Part shown: piece by piece, positions 24,029-33,200 of the stretch
Numbering within the stretch: position 1 is the stretch's first letter
Layout: each line of letters begins with the position of its first letter
Assembly (NCBI RefSeq): GCF_947036855.1
Contig: NZ_CAMQRY010000007.1
Span: forward strand, 1 to 42,163
DNA from: an uncultured Clostridium sp.
Lineage (GTDB): Bacteria; Bacillota; Clostridia; Clostridiales; Clostridiaceae
DNA length: 42,163 nucleotides
Direction: 5' to 3'
Translations under genes and position numbers: made by a program
Notes under the pieces: generated by a model
Seen by the model: only the letters and a program-made list of their open reading frames with translations
The model's database searches: none
What the model was told of the DNA's origin: nothing

Positions 24029-24838
24029 ATGGAGAGAATTTTAAAATTGCAAGAAGTGTTACAAAAATATCCTAGCACTGAAAAAATTATAGAAGAAAAT
24101 AATATAGATCTAGAAGAACTTGGAGAAATTTATATTAATTATATTAATTCACGAAGCTCATATGAAAATCAAGCTGAATTTATAGCTAATATATTAAGGG
24201 GCAATCCTAATATTCATACGGTTAAATCTAGAATTAAACAAAGTGATAGACTTGTTGAAAAAATAATTAGAAAGACAGTGGATAGGAAAAATAAATATGG
24301 AGATAATTTTAAATTTACAGTAGAAAATTATAAAGAAGAAATAAATGACATAATTGGTGTTAGGGTAATGCATATTTTTAAAGATGAATGGGAACAAATT
24401 CATAACTTTATTAATGATACTTGGAAGGTTATAGAGATTACAGCAAATGTTAGAGCAGGAGATAATACTGAGAAGTTTAATGATTTAGATATTGAAGTAA
24501 GATCTAGACCGTCAGGATATAGGTCAGTTCATTATTTAGTGGAACTTAATTATACTAGAACTAATAAAATTATAGCGGAAATACAAGTTAGAACAATATT
24601 TGAGGAAGGTTATGGAGAGATAGATCATAGGCTTAGATATTCACATGATAATATTCCTGATATATTAAAATCTAATATTTTGCTATTTAATAGAATTATA
24701 GGTAGTGCTGATGAGATGGCATCACTTATAAATAGTTTAAGTAATGAACTTTTGGAAAAAGATAAAAAACATATAGAATTATTAGATGAAAAAGATTTAG
24801 AGATAGAAAGATTGAAAAAAATATTAGAGGGAAAATAA
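24029..24838 (+). CDS. Small alarmone synthetase (RelA/SpoT synthetase domain only)
   Basis: This 269-residue protein contains the (p)ppGpp synthetase core without hydrolase or TGS/ACT domains: VKSRIKQSDRLVEKI (65-79), EINDIIGVRVMHIF (104-117), SRPSGYRSVHYLVEL (159-173) and IAEIQVRTIFEEGYGEIDH (182-200). The conserved Asp/Arg/Glu and the GYRSVH substrate loop look intact, so it is probably active in making (p)ppGpp from ATP and GDP/GTP. The last 40 residues form a charged, probably coiled-coil tail that could mediate oligomerisation. AGGAG precedes ATG 24029. It stands alone and is not paired with an obvious antitoxin, unlike toxSAS loci. Confidence 0.9.
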   Translation: MERILKLQEVLQKYPSTEKIIEENNIDLEELGEIYINYINSRSSYENQAEFIANILRGNPNIHTVKSRIKQSDRLVEKIIRKTVDRKNKYGDNFKFTVENYKEEINDIIGVRVMHIFKDEWEQIHNFINDTWKVIEITANVRAGDNTEKFNDLDIEVRSRPSGYRSVHYLVELNYTRTNKIIAEIQVRTIFEEGYGEIDHRLRYSHDNIPDILKSNILLFNRIIGSADEMASLINSLSNELLEKDKKHIELLDEKDLEIERLKKILEGK

Positions 24839-24986
24839 CTTTTTAATTAAAATATATTTAATGGGTAAACTAGTAAAAGGATTTTTAATATGCTGTAGTT
24901 TTAAAAAATTAAAGATTTTATGAGTAGGAAATATAATGGTATAATATAGACATATAAATATTAAATTAGAAATGGAGGCAATATAG

Positions 24987-25616
24987 ATGGGAATTAATTT
25001 AGGAAGTGGTTTTGGTGGAATGCAACAGCAACAACAATCAATGGGTTCTGCTATGCCGATAGTGAACTTACAAAAAAATGATATATTAGATTTAACAAAA
25101 AGAGAACCAGGACTTACAAACGTTATTCTAGGGGCAGGATGGGATGTATCACAGCATGGTGTAGGTTTTGATGTAGATATATCAGCAGTTATGTTAAATA
25201 GTAATGGTAAGTTACAAAATGGTGGAAGTGATGTAATCTTCTTTAATAATAAATCAGTACAAGGGGTACAACTTGGTAGTGATAACAGAACAGGTGCTGG
25301 TGAGGGTGATGATGAAGAAATTAAAATAGATTTATCACAGGTAAGATCAGACGTACAAAAAATTGTATTTATAGTAAATATTCATGATGCAGCAAATAGA
25401 AGACAAACATTTGGAATGATTAATGATTCATATGTTAGACTTATGAATGGTGCTACTAACTCAGAATTATGTAGATTTGTGTTAAAAGATGATGCTTCAA
25501 CAGCAACTTCAATGATATTTGCTGAGTTATATAGACAAGGGTCAGAATGGCAGTTTAGAGCTATTGGAGAAGGTAAGATGGCTGATCTTAACGGAATACT
25601 TGGTATGTTCATTTAA
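24987..25616 (+). CDS. TerD-family protein
   Basis: This 209-residue protein has the TerD beta-sandwich signature: LTNVILGAGWDVS, VGFDVDISAVML, DVIFFNNKS, GDDEEIKIDLSQV, IVFIVNIHDA, RRQTFGMINDSYVRL and an ending ...EWQFRAIGEGKMADLNGILG. The acidic residues of the GDDEE and FDVDIS blocks are the family's calcium-binding positions. Residues 1-22 are a Gly/Met/Gln-rich leader (MGINLGSGFGGMQQQQQSMG) unlike the core. TerD proteins are tied to tellurite, stress and phage responses, usually in clusters with TerC/TerB/kinases; none is here. GGAGGC precedes ATG 24987. Confidence 0.88.
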   Translation: MGINLGSGFGGMQQQQQSMGSAMPIVNLQKNDILDLTKREPGLTNVILGAGWDVSQHGVGFDVDISAVMLNSNGKLQNGGSDVIFFNNKSVQGVQLGSDNRTGAGEGDDEEIKIDLSQVRSDVQKIVFIVNIHDAANRRQTFGMINDSYVRLMNGATNSELCRFVLKDDASTATSMIFAELYRQGSEWQFRAIGEGKMADLNGILGMFI

Positions 25617-25640
25617 GAGTTGAAACTGAATATAATTATT

Positions 25641-25667
25641 AAAAAGATTAAAAAGATTAAAAAGATT
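25641..25667 (+). repeat. Three tandem copies of a 9-base unit
   Basis: AAAAAGATT is repeated exactly at 25641-25649, 25650-25658 and 25659-25667, running into the following terminator. Probably slippage-prone 3' untranslated sequence. Confidence 0.8.
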
Positions 25668-25671
25668 AAAA

Positions 25672-25711
25672 ACATGATTTTGAGCAAAGTTGCTTAAAAT
25701 CATGTTTTTTT
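25672..25711. terminator. Bidirectional terminator between terD and the PHP gene
   Basis: Arms 25672-25687 and 25690-25705 pair along 16 positions with one G-T, closing on a very small loop (the inner pairs are probably open), followed by seven T. The A-rich repeat on the left supplies a T-tract for the minus strand. Confidence 0.8.
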
Positions 25712-26723
25712 AATTGAAATCTATAAATATTGGAGAAGTTATGCCTTCTCGTTTATCATTTAACACTACTTTAACCACATACCATAATTCTGTTTGTGAA
25801 GCTTTTTTCTCAAACATAAATTTTACAGTGTGAAGGTCAATGTTTAAAAGTTCTTTTACAATGGTATTATTAGAAGTAATAATTTGTAGTTTGGAAATTT
25901 TTCTATTTACATCAAGAGTGTTAATGAAAAAGTTTAAAGTTTCATTTTCAGTTGATTTTAAAGTACTACCCATTATATTCATATTAATTGTAAAAAACAT
26001 TTTGAGTGATTTAGATTCTGTAGAAAATGAAAAATGATTTTTGAGTGAAGATACTATATCTTTATTAGATAGTGAATTTGCTATAACACAAGTTAAATTT
26101 TCTTCTTTACCTATATTAAGTTTATGATTATCTTGACTATTTATAGCAGCAAGTTTCCAACCTCTATCAAGCATTGAGTAGTAGATCTTATCATGTTTAG
26201 TATATTTTTTATTGAAGATACCATTTCCAAGTTCAATTGTTTTAATAAAATTATTATTTGTTTCTGAATATGGAATTGAAAGTGCTGAGTTATTTGGATG
26301 ATTTATAGCAACAATAGTATCGGTATCTTTAGAACACCAAATAATTAAAGATTCTATAGAATCAATAGTACCTAGAAAATAGTTTGGTGAATTTATAATA
26401 TTAAGATGTCCAAATGACTTAGTATGAGTTTCAAAACCTTGTAAAATTAAAAAATTTGAATATTTTTTATTATATTTAGTTATTAACTTATTTAAATTAG
26501 ACCATTTATTAAGTTTTATATTATCAGCAAAATATGAGTTGTGGTCAGTAATTATAACAAAATCTAAATCATTTTTATATGCAAGTTCAATACACTCACT
26601 TGGAGAAGCTTTACCAGTTGATAAAGTGGTATGGCAATGAGGAACTCCATAAAAAAACTTGAGATTTTCTATATTAAAATTATTATTTACATCAGTAGAA
26701 TTTTTTTTGTTCAAATAGTACAC
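25710..26723 (-). CDS. PHP-domain phosphoesterase-like protein
   Basis: This 337-residue protein contains a PHP domain: FYGVPHCHTTLS (H29 and H31), DFVIITDHNSYF (D60, H61), LQGFETHTKSFGHLNIIN (E98, H100), IVAINHPNNS, and AAINSQDNHKLNI. These are the metal ligands of the family, which hydrolyses phosphoesters such as 3'-5' nucleotides or histidinol phosphate. The C-terminal 100 residues (about 235-337) are beta-rich and match nothing I know, possibly a substrate or wall-binding module. No signal peptide. The gene starts at 26723 with an AGGTAGGTG-type ribosome site and is divergent from the CvfB-like gene. Confidence 0.78.
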   Translation of the reverse strand: MYYLNKKNSTDVNNNFNIENLKFFYGVPHCHTTLSTGKASPSECIELAYKNDLDFVIITDHNSYFADNIKLNKWSNLNKLITKYNKKYSNFLILQGFETHTKSFGHLNIINSPNYFLGTIDSIESLIIWCSKDTDTIVAINHPNNSALSIPYSETNNNFIKTIELGNGIFNKKYTKHDKIYYSMLDRGWKLAAINSQDNHKLNIGKEENLTCVIANSLSNKDIVSSLKNHFSFSTESKSLKMFFTINMNIMGSTLKSTENETLNFFINTLDVNRKISKLQIITSNNTIVKELLNIDLHTVKFMFEKKASQTELWYVVKVVLNDKREGITSPIFIDFN

Positions 26724-26909
26724 CTACCTTTGAGGTTATTATTGTTTTAAAACTTTACATTTTAAATAAACAAGGTTAATATTATATGATAGATATTTAA
26801 AAGCACATATGAAAACTTGTTTATTTGGGTAAGTCTTATATATAAGTTTATTCAAATAAAAATTATCTTATAACTTAAGAATAAAAATGTGTTTAAACAG
26901 GAGGATTTT

Positions 26910-27776
26910 ATGATAAAAATCGGAGATTATAATAAATTAGAGGTTGTTAGACAATCTGCATTTGGAATGTTTTTAGGAGCTAAAACATCAAGTACTGATG
27001 ATGATATATTAATACCTAACAATAACATACTAACAAACGATGTTAAAATTGGTGATGAAATAGAAGCATTTATTTATAGAGATTCAGCAGATAGATTAAT
27101 TGCAACAGAGAAGAAACCACTTGCAGTAGTTGGTGATTTAGCTGTACTTACTATAAAAGAATTAAATGAGAAAATAGGAGCTTTTGCAGATTTAGGTTTA
27201 GAGAGAGATATTTTAATTCCATTTAAAGAGCAAAAGTATACTTTAGAAGTAGGGAAATCTTATTTACTATACATATATGTTGATAAAACAGGAAGACTTG
27301 CAGCAACAACTGATGTTGATAGAGATTTAGATTATATGGAAGATGCAGAGCTTAATGCAGAAGCTACAGGAATAATTTATGGGTTCCAAACAAATGGATC
27401 ACTTAGTATTGCTATAGATAATAAGTATAAAGGTGCTGTACTTACTAAAGAGTTCTATGAGAATTTTAAGATTGGTGATACAGTAACAGGAACAATAAGC
27501 AGAATATATGAAGATGGTATTGTAACATTAAGATTAAGAGCTAAAAAGCTTGAAGAAAAAGGGAAACTTGAAACTGAAATTTTAGAGTATTTAAAAAATA
27601 ATGGTGGTCAAATGAAATTATATGATAAAAGTTCACCAGAAGCTATTAAAGATGTATTTAAGTGTTCTAAAAAATACTTTAAAATGTCACTTGGTGGTTT
27701 AATGAGAGCTAAATTAATAACACAAGATGAAACTGGAACTAAATTAATAGTACAAGGTGAAACTGAGTTAGTTTAA
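26910..27776 (+). CDS. CvfB-like S1 RNA-binding protein
   Basis: This 288-residue protein is built like CvfB/YitL: S1-type beta-barrels (IGDYNKLEVVRQSAFGMFL, with a GDEIEAFIYRDS segment; ...KIGAFADLGLERDILIPF...; then YKGAVLTKEFYENFKIGDTV) and a C-terminal winged-helix domain (ILEYLKNNGGQMKLYDKSSP, FKCSKKYFKMSLGGLMRA). CvfB proteins bind RNA and influence virulence and membrane traits in Gram-positive bacteria. ATG 26910 is chosen because AGGAGG (26899-26904) precedes it; a GTG at 26889 would place that site inside the gene. Terminator directly after. Confidence 0.85.
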   Translation: MIKIGDYNKLEVVRQSAFGMFLGAKTSSTDDDILIPNNNILTNDVKIGDEIEAFIYRDSADRLIATEKKPLAVVGDLAVLTIKELNEKIGAFADLGLERDILIPFKEQKYTLEVGKSYLLYIYVDKTGRLAATTDVDRDLDYMEDAELNAEATGIIYGFQTNGSLSIAIDNKYKGAVLTKEFYENFKIGDTVTGTISRIYEDGIVTLRLRAKKLEEKGKLETEILEYLKNNGGQMKLYDKSSPEAIKDVFKCSKKYFKMSLGGLMRAKLITQDETGTKLIVQGETELV

Positions 27777-27802
27777 GATGTCTGAAAAGACATCTTTTTT
27801 TT
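27775..27802 (+). terminator. Terminator of the CvfB-like gene
   Basis: A 9-bp stem AAGATGTCT/AGACATCTT (27775-27783 and 27788-27796) with a GAAA tetraloop, followed by a long T-run. Confidence 0.92.
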
Positions 27803-27864
27803 ATTTGATGAATTTAATTAATTGATGTAATATTATTTATAAGAAATGTATTTGGAGGGGAAAT

Positions 27865-28293
27865 ATGGAGATTAGAGGTACTGAAAGAAATCAAAGAACA
27901 GAGTTTAAAAAAGAAGATTCAAAAATAAATGCAAAAAAGGAGTTTTCACAAAATTTTAATGATGCAAAAGATAGAAAATCAAATGAAGAGTTACAAAAAA
28001 TGATAAAAGATATAAAATCTAAGGGTGATAGATTAATTTTAAATAAATCATATGGAGATGTAAGGGCATACAAAAGGCTCATAAAAGATTATTTAAAAGA
28101 AGTTTTAGCACATATGTATAAGATAAAAAATAATACAAGTTTTTGGCAAACTCAATATTTTATAACTGTTGAGACAATAGATGAAAAACTGGAAAATCTT
28201 ACAGTTGAATTATTAAAAGCAGAAAAAGATAATTTGAAGGTAGCAGGAACTGTAGATGAAATACAGGGAATGATAGTAGATATCTATAAATAG
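27865..28293 (+). CDS. YaaR (DUF327)-family protein
   Basis: This 142-residue soluble protein has a charged, low-complexity first 45 residues and then a helical domain with the YaaR pattern: LQKMIKDIKSKGDRLILNKSYGDVRAYKRLIKDYL and SFWQTQYFITVETIDEKLENLT. Members occur widely in Bacilli and Clostridia, often near DNA metabolism genes; function is not established. GGAGGGG precedes ATG 27865. It is followed closely by the next unknown gene, possibly co-transcribed. Confidence 0.8.
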   Translation: MEIRGTERNQRTEFKKEDSKINAKKEFSQNFNDAKDRKSNEELQKMIKDIKSKGDRLILNKSYGDVRAYKRLIKDYLKEVLAHMYKIKNNTSFWQTQYFITVETIDEKLENLTVELLKAEKDNLKVAGTVDEIQGMIVDIYK

Positions 28294-28352
28294 GTTATCT
28301 TTTGTATACATTGATACATATAATTAATGATATCAATTTAAAGAGGTAGCTT

Positions 28353-28784
28353 ATGAATAATGATGGATGTTTGGTTTTGTGTATAAGCAGTGAAATAGGA
28401 ACTCCAATATATAATGCAAAAATAGAAATAAAAAATGATGATAATTTCTATGTGCTAAGAACAAATTTCTGTGGAATTGGAAGTATTAAAATAAATTATG
28501 GTGAATATATACTTAGAATATCAGCAAATGAATTTAAAAATAGAAAGTTTAAAATAAAATTTAATGAAAAATGTTCATTTTTATCATTAATATTAAAATC
28601 AATAGAAAATATGATATATGGCTATATAATAGAAGAAAATAAAGCAAATATAAATATTAATCTTCTATATGAAATTGTTGATGGGACTTATGTTAAGGTT
28701 AAAGAAACAAAGTCAGATGATACTGGTTTATATAAATTTGAAAATAATCCAAGAGGGAAATATAAAGTTCAAGCAGAAGAATAA
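28353..28784 (+). CDS. Small beta-sandwich (carboxypeptidase-regulatory/Cna-B-like) protein
   Basis: This 143-residue protein appears to hold two short beta-sandwich repeats. The first is LVLCISSEIGTPIYNAKIEI...GIGSIKINYGEYILRISANEF; the second is MIYGYIIEENKANININLLYEI...DTGLYKFENNPRGKYKVQAEE. The pattern 'hydrophobic strand, GTPIxNAxI, GxGxxxxxxPxGxYxxxxxA' is that of carboxypeptidase-regulatory/Cna-B-type folds, which are usually extracellular. No signal peptide or LPXTG is seen, so this version looks cytoplasmic. AGAGGTAG precedes ATG 28353. Role unknown. Confidence 0.65.
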   Translation: MNNDGCLVLCISSEIGTPIYNAKIEIKNDDNFYVLRTNFCGIGSIKINYGEYILRISANEFKNRKFKIKFNEKCSFLSLILKSIENMIYGYIIEENKANININLLYEIVDGTYVKVKETKSDDTGLYKFENNPRGKYKVQAEE

Positions 28785-28789
28785 AGTAT

Positions 28790-28835
28790 AAAAGTATATT
28801 TGTAGTAGAAGTTTCTATTACAAATATACTTTTTT
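28790..28835 (+). terminator. Terminator of the yaaR-like/beta-sandwich unit
   Basis: A 19-bp stem with one G-T pair (28790-28808 with 28815-28833), a six-base loop and a T-run. The 215 bases that follow are AT-rich with only the promoter element listed next. Confidence 0.9.
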
Positions 28836-28994
28836 GAGTTAATATTTAAAGGTGAAAATATTTTAGAGATTTTTAATATATAATAAGTAAAAAGAAATAT
28901 GATTAAAAAAAGTTTAAATGTTAAAAATTAATAAGATGATATAAATTTAGAAAATAATATCAAAATTGAGGATAATGAAATTTTTTTCATGGTA

Positions 28995-29003
28995 TGCTAT
29001 AAT
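28995..29003 (+). promoter_or_regulatory. Extended -10 promoter of the racemase-like gene
   Basis: TG-C-TATAAT (28995-29003), 46 bases upstream of the start codon; no clear -35. Confidence 0.5.
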
Positions 29004-29049
29004 TATATTAAATAATACTAATGAAAAAGAGGTTTGAAAGGATTAAAAT

Positions 29050-30096
29050 ATGAATTTTTGGTGTGAAGTTTATCTAAATAGATTAGAAAAAAATATAGAA
29101 ATTATAAAAAAGATAATTGGAGAAAAAAAGTTAATAGGAGTTGTTAAAGGTGATGCATATGGTCTTGGTTTAACTGAAGTTGCAAAGTTTTTAGCAGATA
29201 AGGTTGACATAATAGCAGTAGCTGATATGGAAGAGGCAAATAAGATTAGCAGTGATACTGAAGTTCTTATATTATCTCCATTATGTCAGGAAAGTTGTTT
29301 TAAGGCTAATAGAAAAAATTTGATTTTAAGTATAGATAATAAAGAAGTTTTAAATTTCATAGAAAAAGATGAGGAATATAGGGTTCATATATATATTGAT
29401 AGTGGTATGAATAGAATGGGAATAAAGCCTACAGAGTTGGATGGCTTTATTAAGGAGTTAAAGGATAATTATAAAAATATTAAAATAGAAGGAATATACA
29501 CACATTTACATAAGACTGCTGATGAAGAATATACATTAAAGCAAATTGAGGTATTTAGAACTTGTTCAGAAAAGTATATAGGAGAAGTTGAATATATTCA
29601 CTGCCTTGCATCTAGTGGGATAATAAGTAATAAATTAAGAGGTGCAGCTAGTTTTACAACTGCAGCTAGGGCTGGAAATATACTATATGGTTATATTGGT
29701 GCAAGTGTTGGCATAAAGAAAGTTTTTGATTATTATGCTAAAGCAGTTTCAATATATCAAGTTAAATCAGGCGATACGGTTGGGTATGGAGCTAAGTATA
29801 AAGCACATAAAGATATGACAGTTGGAATACTTCCAGTTGGAAATGTTCAAGGGCTTGGAGTAACTAGAGAAATTCATAAAAATGTTATATATGATGTAGC
29901 TAGAGCTTTTATTAGGTCTTTTAAGGAAAGACCAATAATATTTAATGAAGCAAGACCGGTAGGAGTAGTTGGAAAACCTAATATGAATGTTACTATTATA
30001 GATTTTGAAAATTATGATAAAGAAGATAAATTTAAATTAGAAATGTCACCAATAATCTCTAATAGTTTGGTAGAAAAGAAATATATAATTGAATAA
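29050..30096 (+). CDS. Alanine racemase-fold PLP enzyme, divergent
   Basis: This 348-residue protein follows the alanine racemase plan: a PLP barrel with the Schiff-base Lys in GVVKGDAYGLG (about K33; family KANAYGHG), VADMEEANKI, IYIDSGMNRMGIKP, IYTHLHKTADE, YIHCLASSGI and AARAGNILYGY, then a beta-domain with VGYGAKYKA, which holds the catalytic Tyr. The later family blocks differ: the usual GYADG is GNVQGL and the MDQ block is absent (VVGKPNMNVTIIDF). It is probably an amino acid racemase, perhaps not for alanine. AAAGGA precedes ATG 29050. Single gene with its own terminator, just upstream of the purine cluster. Confidence 0.8.
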   Translation: MNFWCEVYLNRLEKNIEIIKKIIGEKKLIGVVKGDAYGLGLTEVAKFLADKVDIIAVADMEEANKISSDTEVLILSPLCQESCFKANRKNLILSIDNKEVLNFIEKDEEYRVHIYIDSGMNRMGIKPTELDGFIKELKDNYKNIKIEGIYTHLHKTADEEYTLKQIEVFRTCSEKYIGEVEYIHCLASSGIISNKLRGAASFTTAARAGNILYGYIGASVGIKKVFDYYAKAVSIYQVKSGDTVGYGAKYKAHKDMTVGILPVGNVQGLGVTREIHKNVIYDVARAFIRSFKERPIIFNEARPVGVVGKPNMNVTIIDFENYDKEDKFKLEMSPIISNSLVEKKYIIE

Positions 30097-30113
30097 AAAC
30101 ATATAATTAAATA

Positions 30114-30160
30114 AAAAAGAAAGCATATAATTCAAAACACGAATTATATGCTTTCTTTTT
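30114..30160 (+). terminator. Terminator of the racemase-like gene
   Basis: A perfect 20-bp stem (30114-30133 with 30141-30160), a seven-base loop and a T-run in the right arm. It insulates the purine cluster from upstream transcription. Confidence 0.92.
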
Positions 30161-30171
30161 GCAAAAAACGT

Positions 30172-30200
30172 TTGACCTTAAAGGAAGTAAGTGGTAATAT
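30172..30200 (+). promoter_or_regulatory. Promoter of the purine cluster
   Basis: TTGACC (30172-30177), a 17-base spacer and TAATAT (30195-30200). Predicted start about 30207, 55 bases before purL. Confidence 0.7.
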
Positions 30201-30210
30201 GTATTTATAA

Positions 30211-30248
30211 CACGAACAATAAGTATAAAAAATATTTTAAAATTCGTG
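30211..30248 (+). promoter_or_regulatory. PurR-operator-like inverted CGAA pair
   Basis: CACGAAC (30211-30217) and ATTCGTG (30242-30248) are inverted and separated by 24 AT-rich bases. The Bacillus PurBox pair is two inverted AWWWCGAACWWT elements about 16-17 bases apart, a geometry close to this one. It lies between the predicted transcription start and the purL ribosome site. No purR gene is in the window, so the assignment is by analogy. Confidence 0.5.
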
Positions 30249-30261
30249 AATGGGGGTTGCT

Positions 30262-33200
30262 ATGTTAAGTTTATTTTATGTTGAAAAGAAAAAAGGGTTT
30301 GATATTGAAGCGAAAGGGTTGTTAGAAGATTTTAAAAAGAACCTAGCAATAGATAAACTTTTAGAGGTTAGGCTTTTAAATAAATATATTGTAAATGGTC
30401 AAGATGTTGATAGTATAGAAAGTATTTTATACGAGCCTACGGTAGATACACTAAATAAGGAAAAGATATTTTTAAATGATGATGAAATTGCATTTGCAGT
30501 AGAATATTTACCAGGGCAGTATGATCAAAGAGCTGATGCAGCAAGTGAATGTTTTGCAATTTTAAATAAGGGAAGAAAAATTAAAATTAAAAGTTCAAAA
30601 GTTCTTATACTAAAAGGAAGTTTAACATCAGATGAAGTTGATAAAATAAAAAAATATTATATCAATAATGTAGATTCTAAAGAAGTTGATTATTTAAGTA
30701 GCGAGTTTGAAGAAAATTATTTAGTTCCAAATTCAGTAGAAATACTAAATGATTTTATAACTTTAGATTTAAAAAGTCTTGGAGATTTCCATAAAGAGTT
30801 AGGACTTGCTATGAGTCTTGAAGATATAAAAATGATTCAAGATTATTTTAAATCAGAAAAAAGAAATCCTACTATAACAGAAATAAAGGTTATAGATACT
30901 TATTGGTCGGATCATTGTAGACATACAACATTTGAGACAAGCATAGATAAAGTTGAGATAGAAGAAAGTAAATATACAGAGTCTTTAAAAAAATCGTTTG
31001 AAGATTATAAAGTAAGTAGAAGTTTTGTATATGAAGATAAAAATAGAGATATGACATTTATGGATATGGCAGTTATATCAATGAAAGAAATGAGAAAAAG
31101 AGGAATATTAAATGACTTAGATATTTCAGAAGAGATAAATGCATGTTCAATTAATATAGAGATAGAAACAGATAAAGGGATGGAAGAGTATCTATTAATG
31201 TTTAAAAATGAAACTCATAACCATCCAACAGAAATAGAACCATTTGGTGGAGCAGCTACTTGTCTTGGTGGAGCAATAAGAGATCCACTTTCAGGAAGAA
31301 CGTATGTATATCAAGCAATGAGAATAACTGGATGTGGAGATCCTACTGTTAAGGTTAGTGATACGATTGATGGTAAGTTATCACAAAGAAAGATAACTCT
31401 TGGAGCAGCTAATGGATATAGCTCATATGGAAATCAGATTGGTCTTGCAACAGGTGAGGTTAGAGAAATTTATCATAATGGATATATTGCAAAAAGAATG
31501 GAAGTTGGGGCAGTTCTTGGAGCAGCACCAAAAGAAAATGTTTTAAGAGAAGTTCCAGTTGCTGGAGATGTAATAATACTTCTTGGTGGAAAAACTGGTA
31601 GAGATGGTTGTGGTGGTGCAACAGGTTCATCAAAAGAACATAGTGAACTATCAATAGAACTATGTGGGGCAGAGGTTCAAAAAGGAAATGCACCAACGGA
31701 AAGAAAGATACAAAGGTTATTTAGAAATAAAGAAATAACAAGGCTTATAAAAAGGTGTAATGATTTTGGCGCTGGTGGAGTTTCAGTTGCAATCGGAGAA
31801 CTTTGTGATTCATTAGATATTAATTTAGATTTAGTACCTAAGAAATACGCAGGGCTTGATGGAACTGAACTTGCAATATCAGAGTCACAAGAAAGAATGG
31901 CTGTAGTTGTTAAAAAAGAAGATGCAAAGAGATTTATAGAAATTTCAAATGCAGAAAATTTAGAAGCAACAGAAGTAGCGAAAGTTACCGATACAGGATA
32001 CATGAGAATGTTCTGGAATAATGAAAATATAGTTAATTTGAAAAGAGAGTTTTTAAATACAAATGGCGCAAGACAACATACTGATATATATGTTAAAGCT
32101 CCAAGTGATAATTTTGATTACTTTACTCCAAGCTCTGATTTAGAACTTAGAGAAAGAATAACAAATTCACTTAAAGATTTAAATATATCATTACAAAAGG
32201 GTCTTGTAGAAAGATTTGATAGTACTATAGGAACAGGAACAATACTTATGCCGTTTGGTGGAAAGTATCAGCTTACTCCAGCAGAAGGAATGGCTTGTAA
32301 AATACCATTAATGGATGGATATACGAATGATTGTTCAATTATGACATCAGGACTTAATCCAGAAATAGCTAGTTGGAGTCCATATCATGGAGCGTATTAT
32401 AGCATAATAGAAGCAGTGACAAAGGTTGTTTCTATTGGTGGAAGTTATGAAAAGGTTAGACTAACACTTCAAGAATATTTTGAAAAATTAGGAACTGATA
32501 AGGCTAGATGGGGGAAACCTTTTGCAGCATTAATGGGAGCTTATAAAGTTCAAAAAGAGTTATTAATACCAGCTATTGGTGGTAAAGATTCAATGTCAGG
32601 AAGTTTTGGAAATCTTGATGTACCTCCAACTCTTGTAGCTTTTGCAGTAACTACTGATAAAGCAGAGTTTATAAAATCTCCAGAATTTAAAAATGAAAAT
32701 TCTAAAGTTATAGAATTAAAAGTTAAAAGAGAAGAAGATAGTCTTTTAAATATGGATGAATTTAAGAAAATGCTTATAGTTGTAGAAAGTTTAAATAAAG
32801 CAGGGAAAATATTAGCATTAAATTCAATTAAAAGTGGTGGAATGCTAGAAGCTTTAGTGAAAATGTCTATAGGTAATAAAATTGGATTTGATATAAATGG
32901 TGAGATTACTTCAGATGAGTTATTTGAAAGAAATTATGGATCAATGATTATAGAAGTAAGCAAAGATTTTAATTTAGAGAGTATTAAAGAATTAGAATAT
33001 AAAGTTGTAGCAACAACAAATTCAGAGATGAAAATTAATATTTTATCAGAAGTTTTTGAAATTGATGAACTTATAGGAAGTTTAAGTGAAAAATTAGAAA
33101 CTGTATTTAAATCAGAAACTAAAAAAACTGAAACTTTTGCAGAAAATATAGAATTTGAATCGGTTAAGAAGCTTAAAGCTAAAAATAAAGTTTTAATCCC

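Noticed and set aside
24029-24838. toxSAS toxin-antitoxin locus
   Set aside because: The synthetase has no small antitoxin gene immediately up- or downstream; its flanking genes have separate terminators or promoters.
25641-25675. CRISPR-like or iteron array
   Set aside because: Only three contiguous 9-base units without spacers; it is a simple tandem repeat next to a terminator.
30161-30261. Purine riboswitch in the purL leader
   Set aside because: The leader is only about 55 bases after the predicted start, with none of the conserved three-way-junction sequences.
31460-31696. Minus-strand reading frame rich in His and Leu inside purL
   Set aside because: It is antisense to conserved purL motifs; the His/Leu richness comes from repeated Gly/Ala-type codons on the plus strand, and there is no ribosome site.
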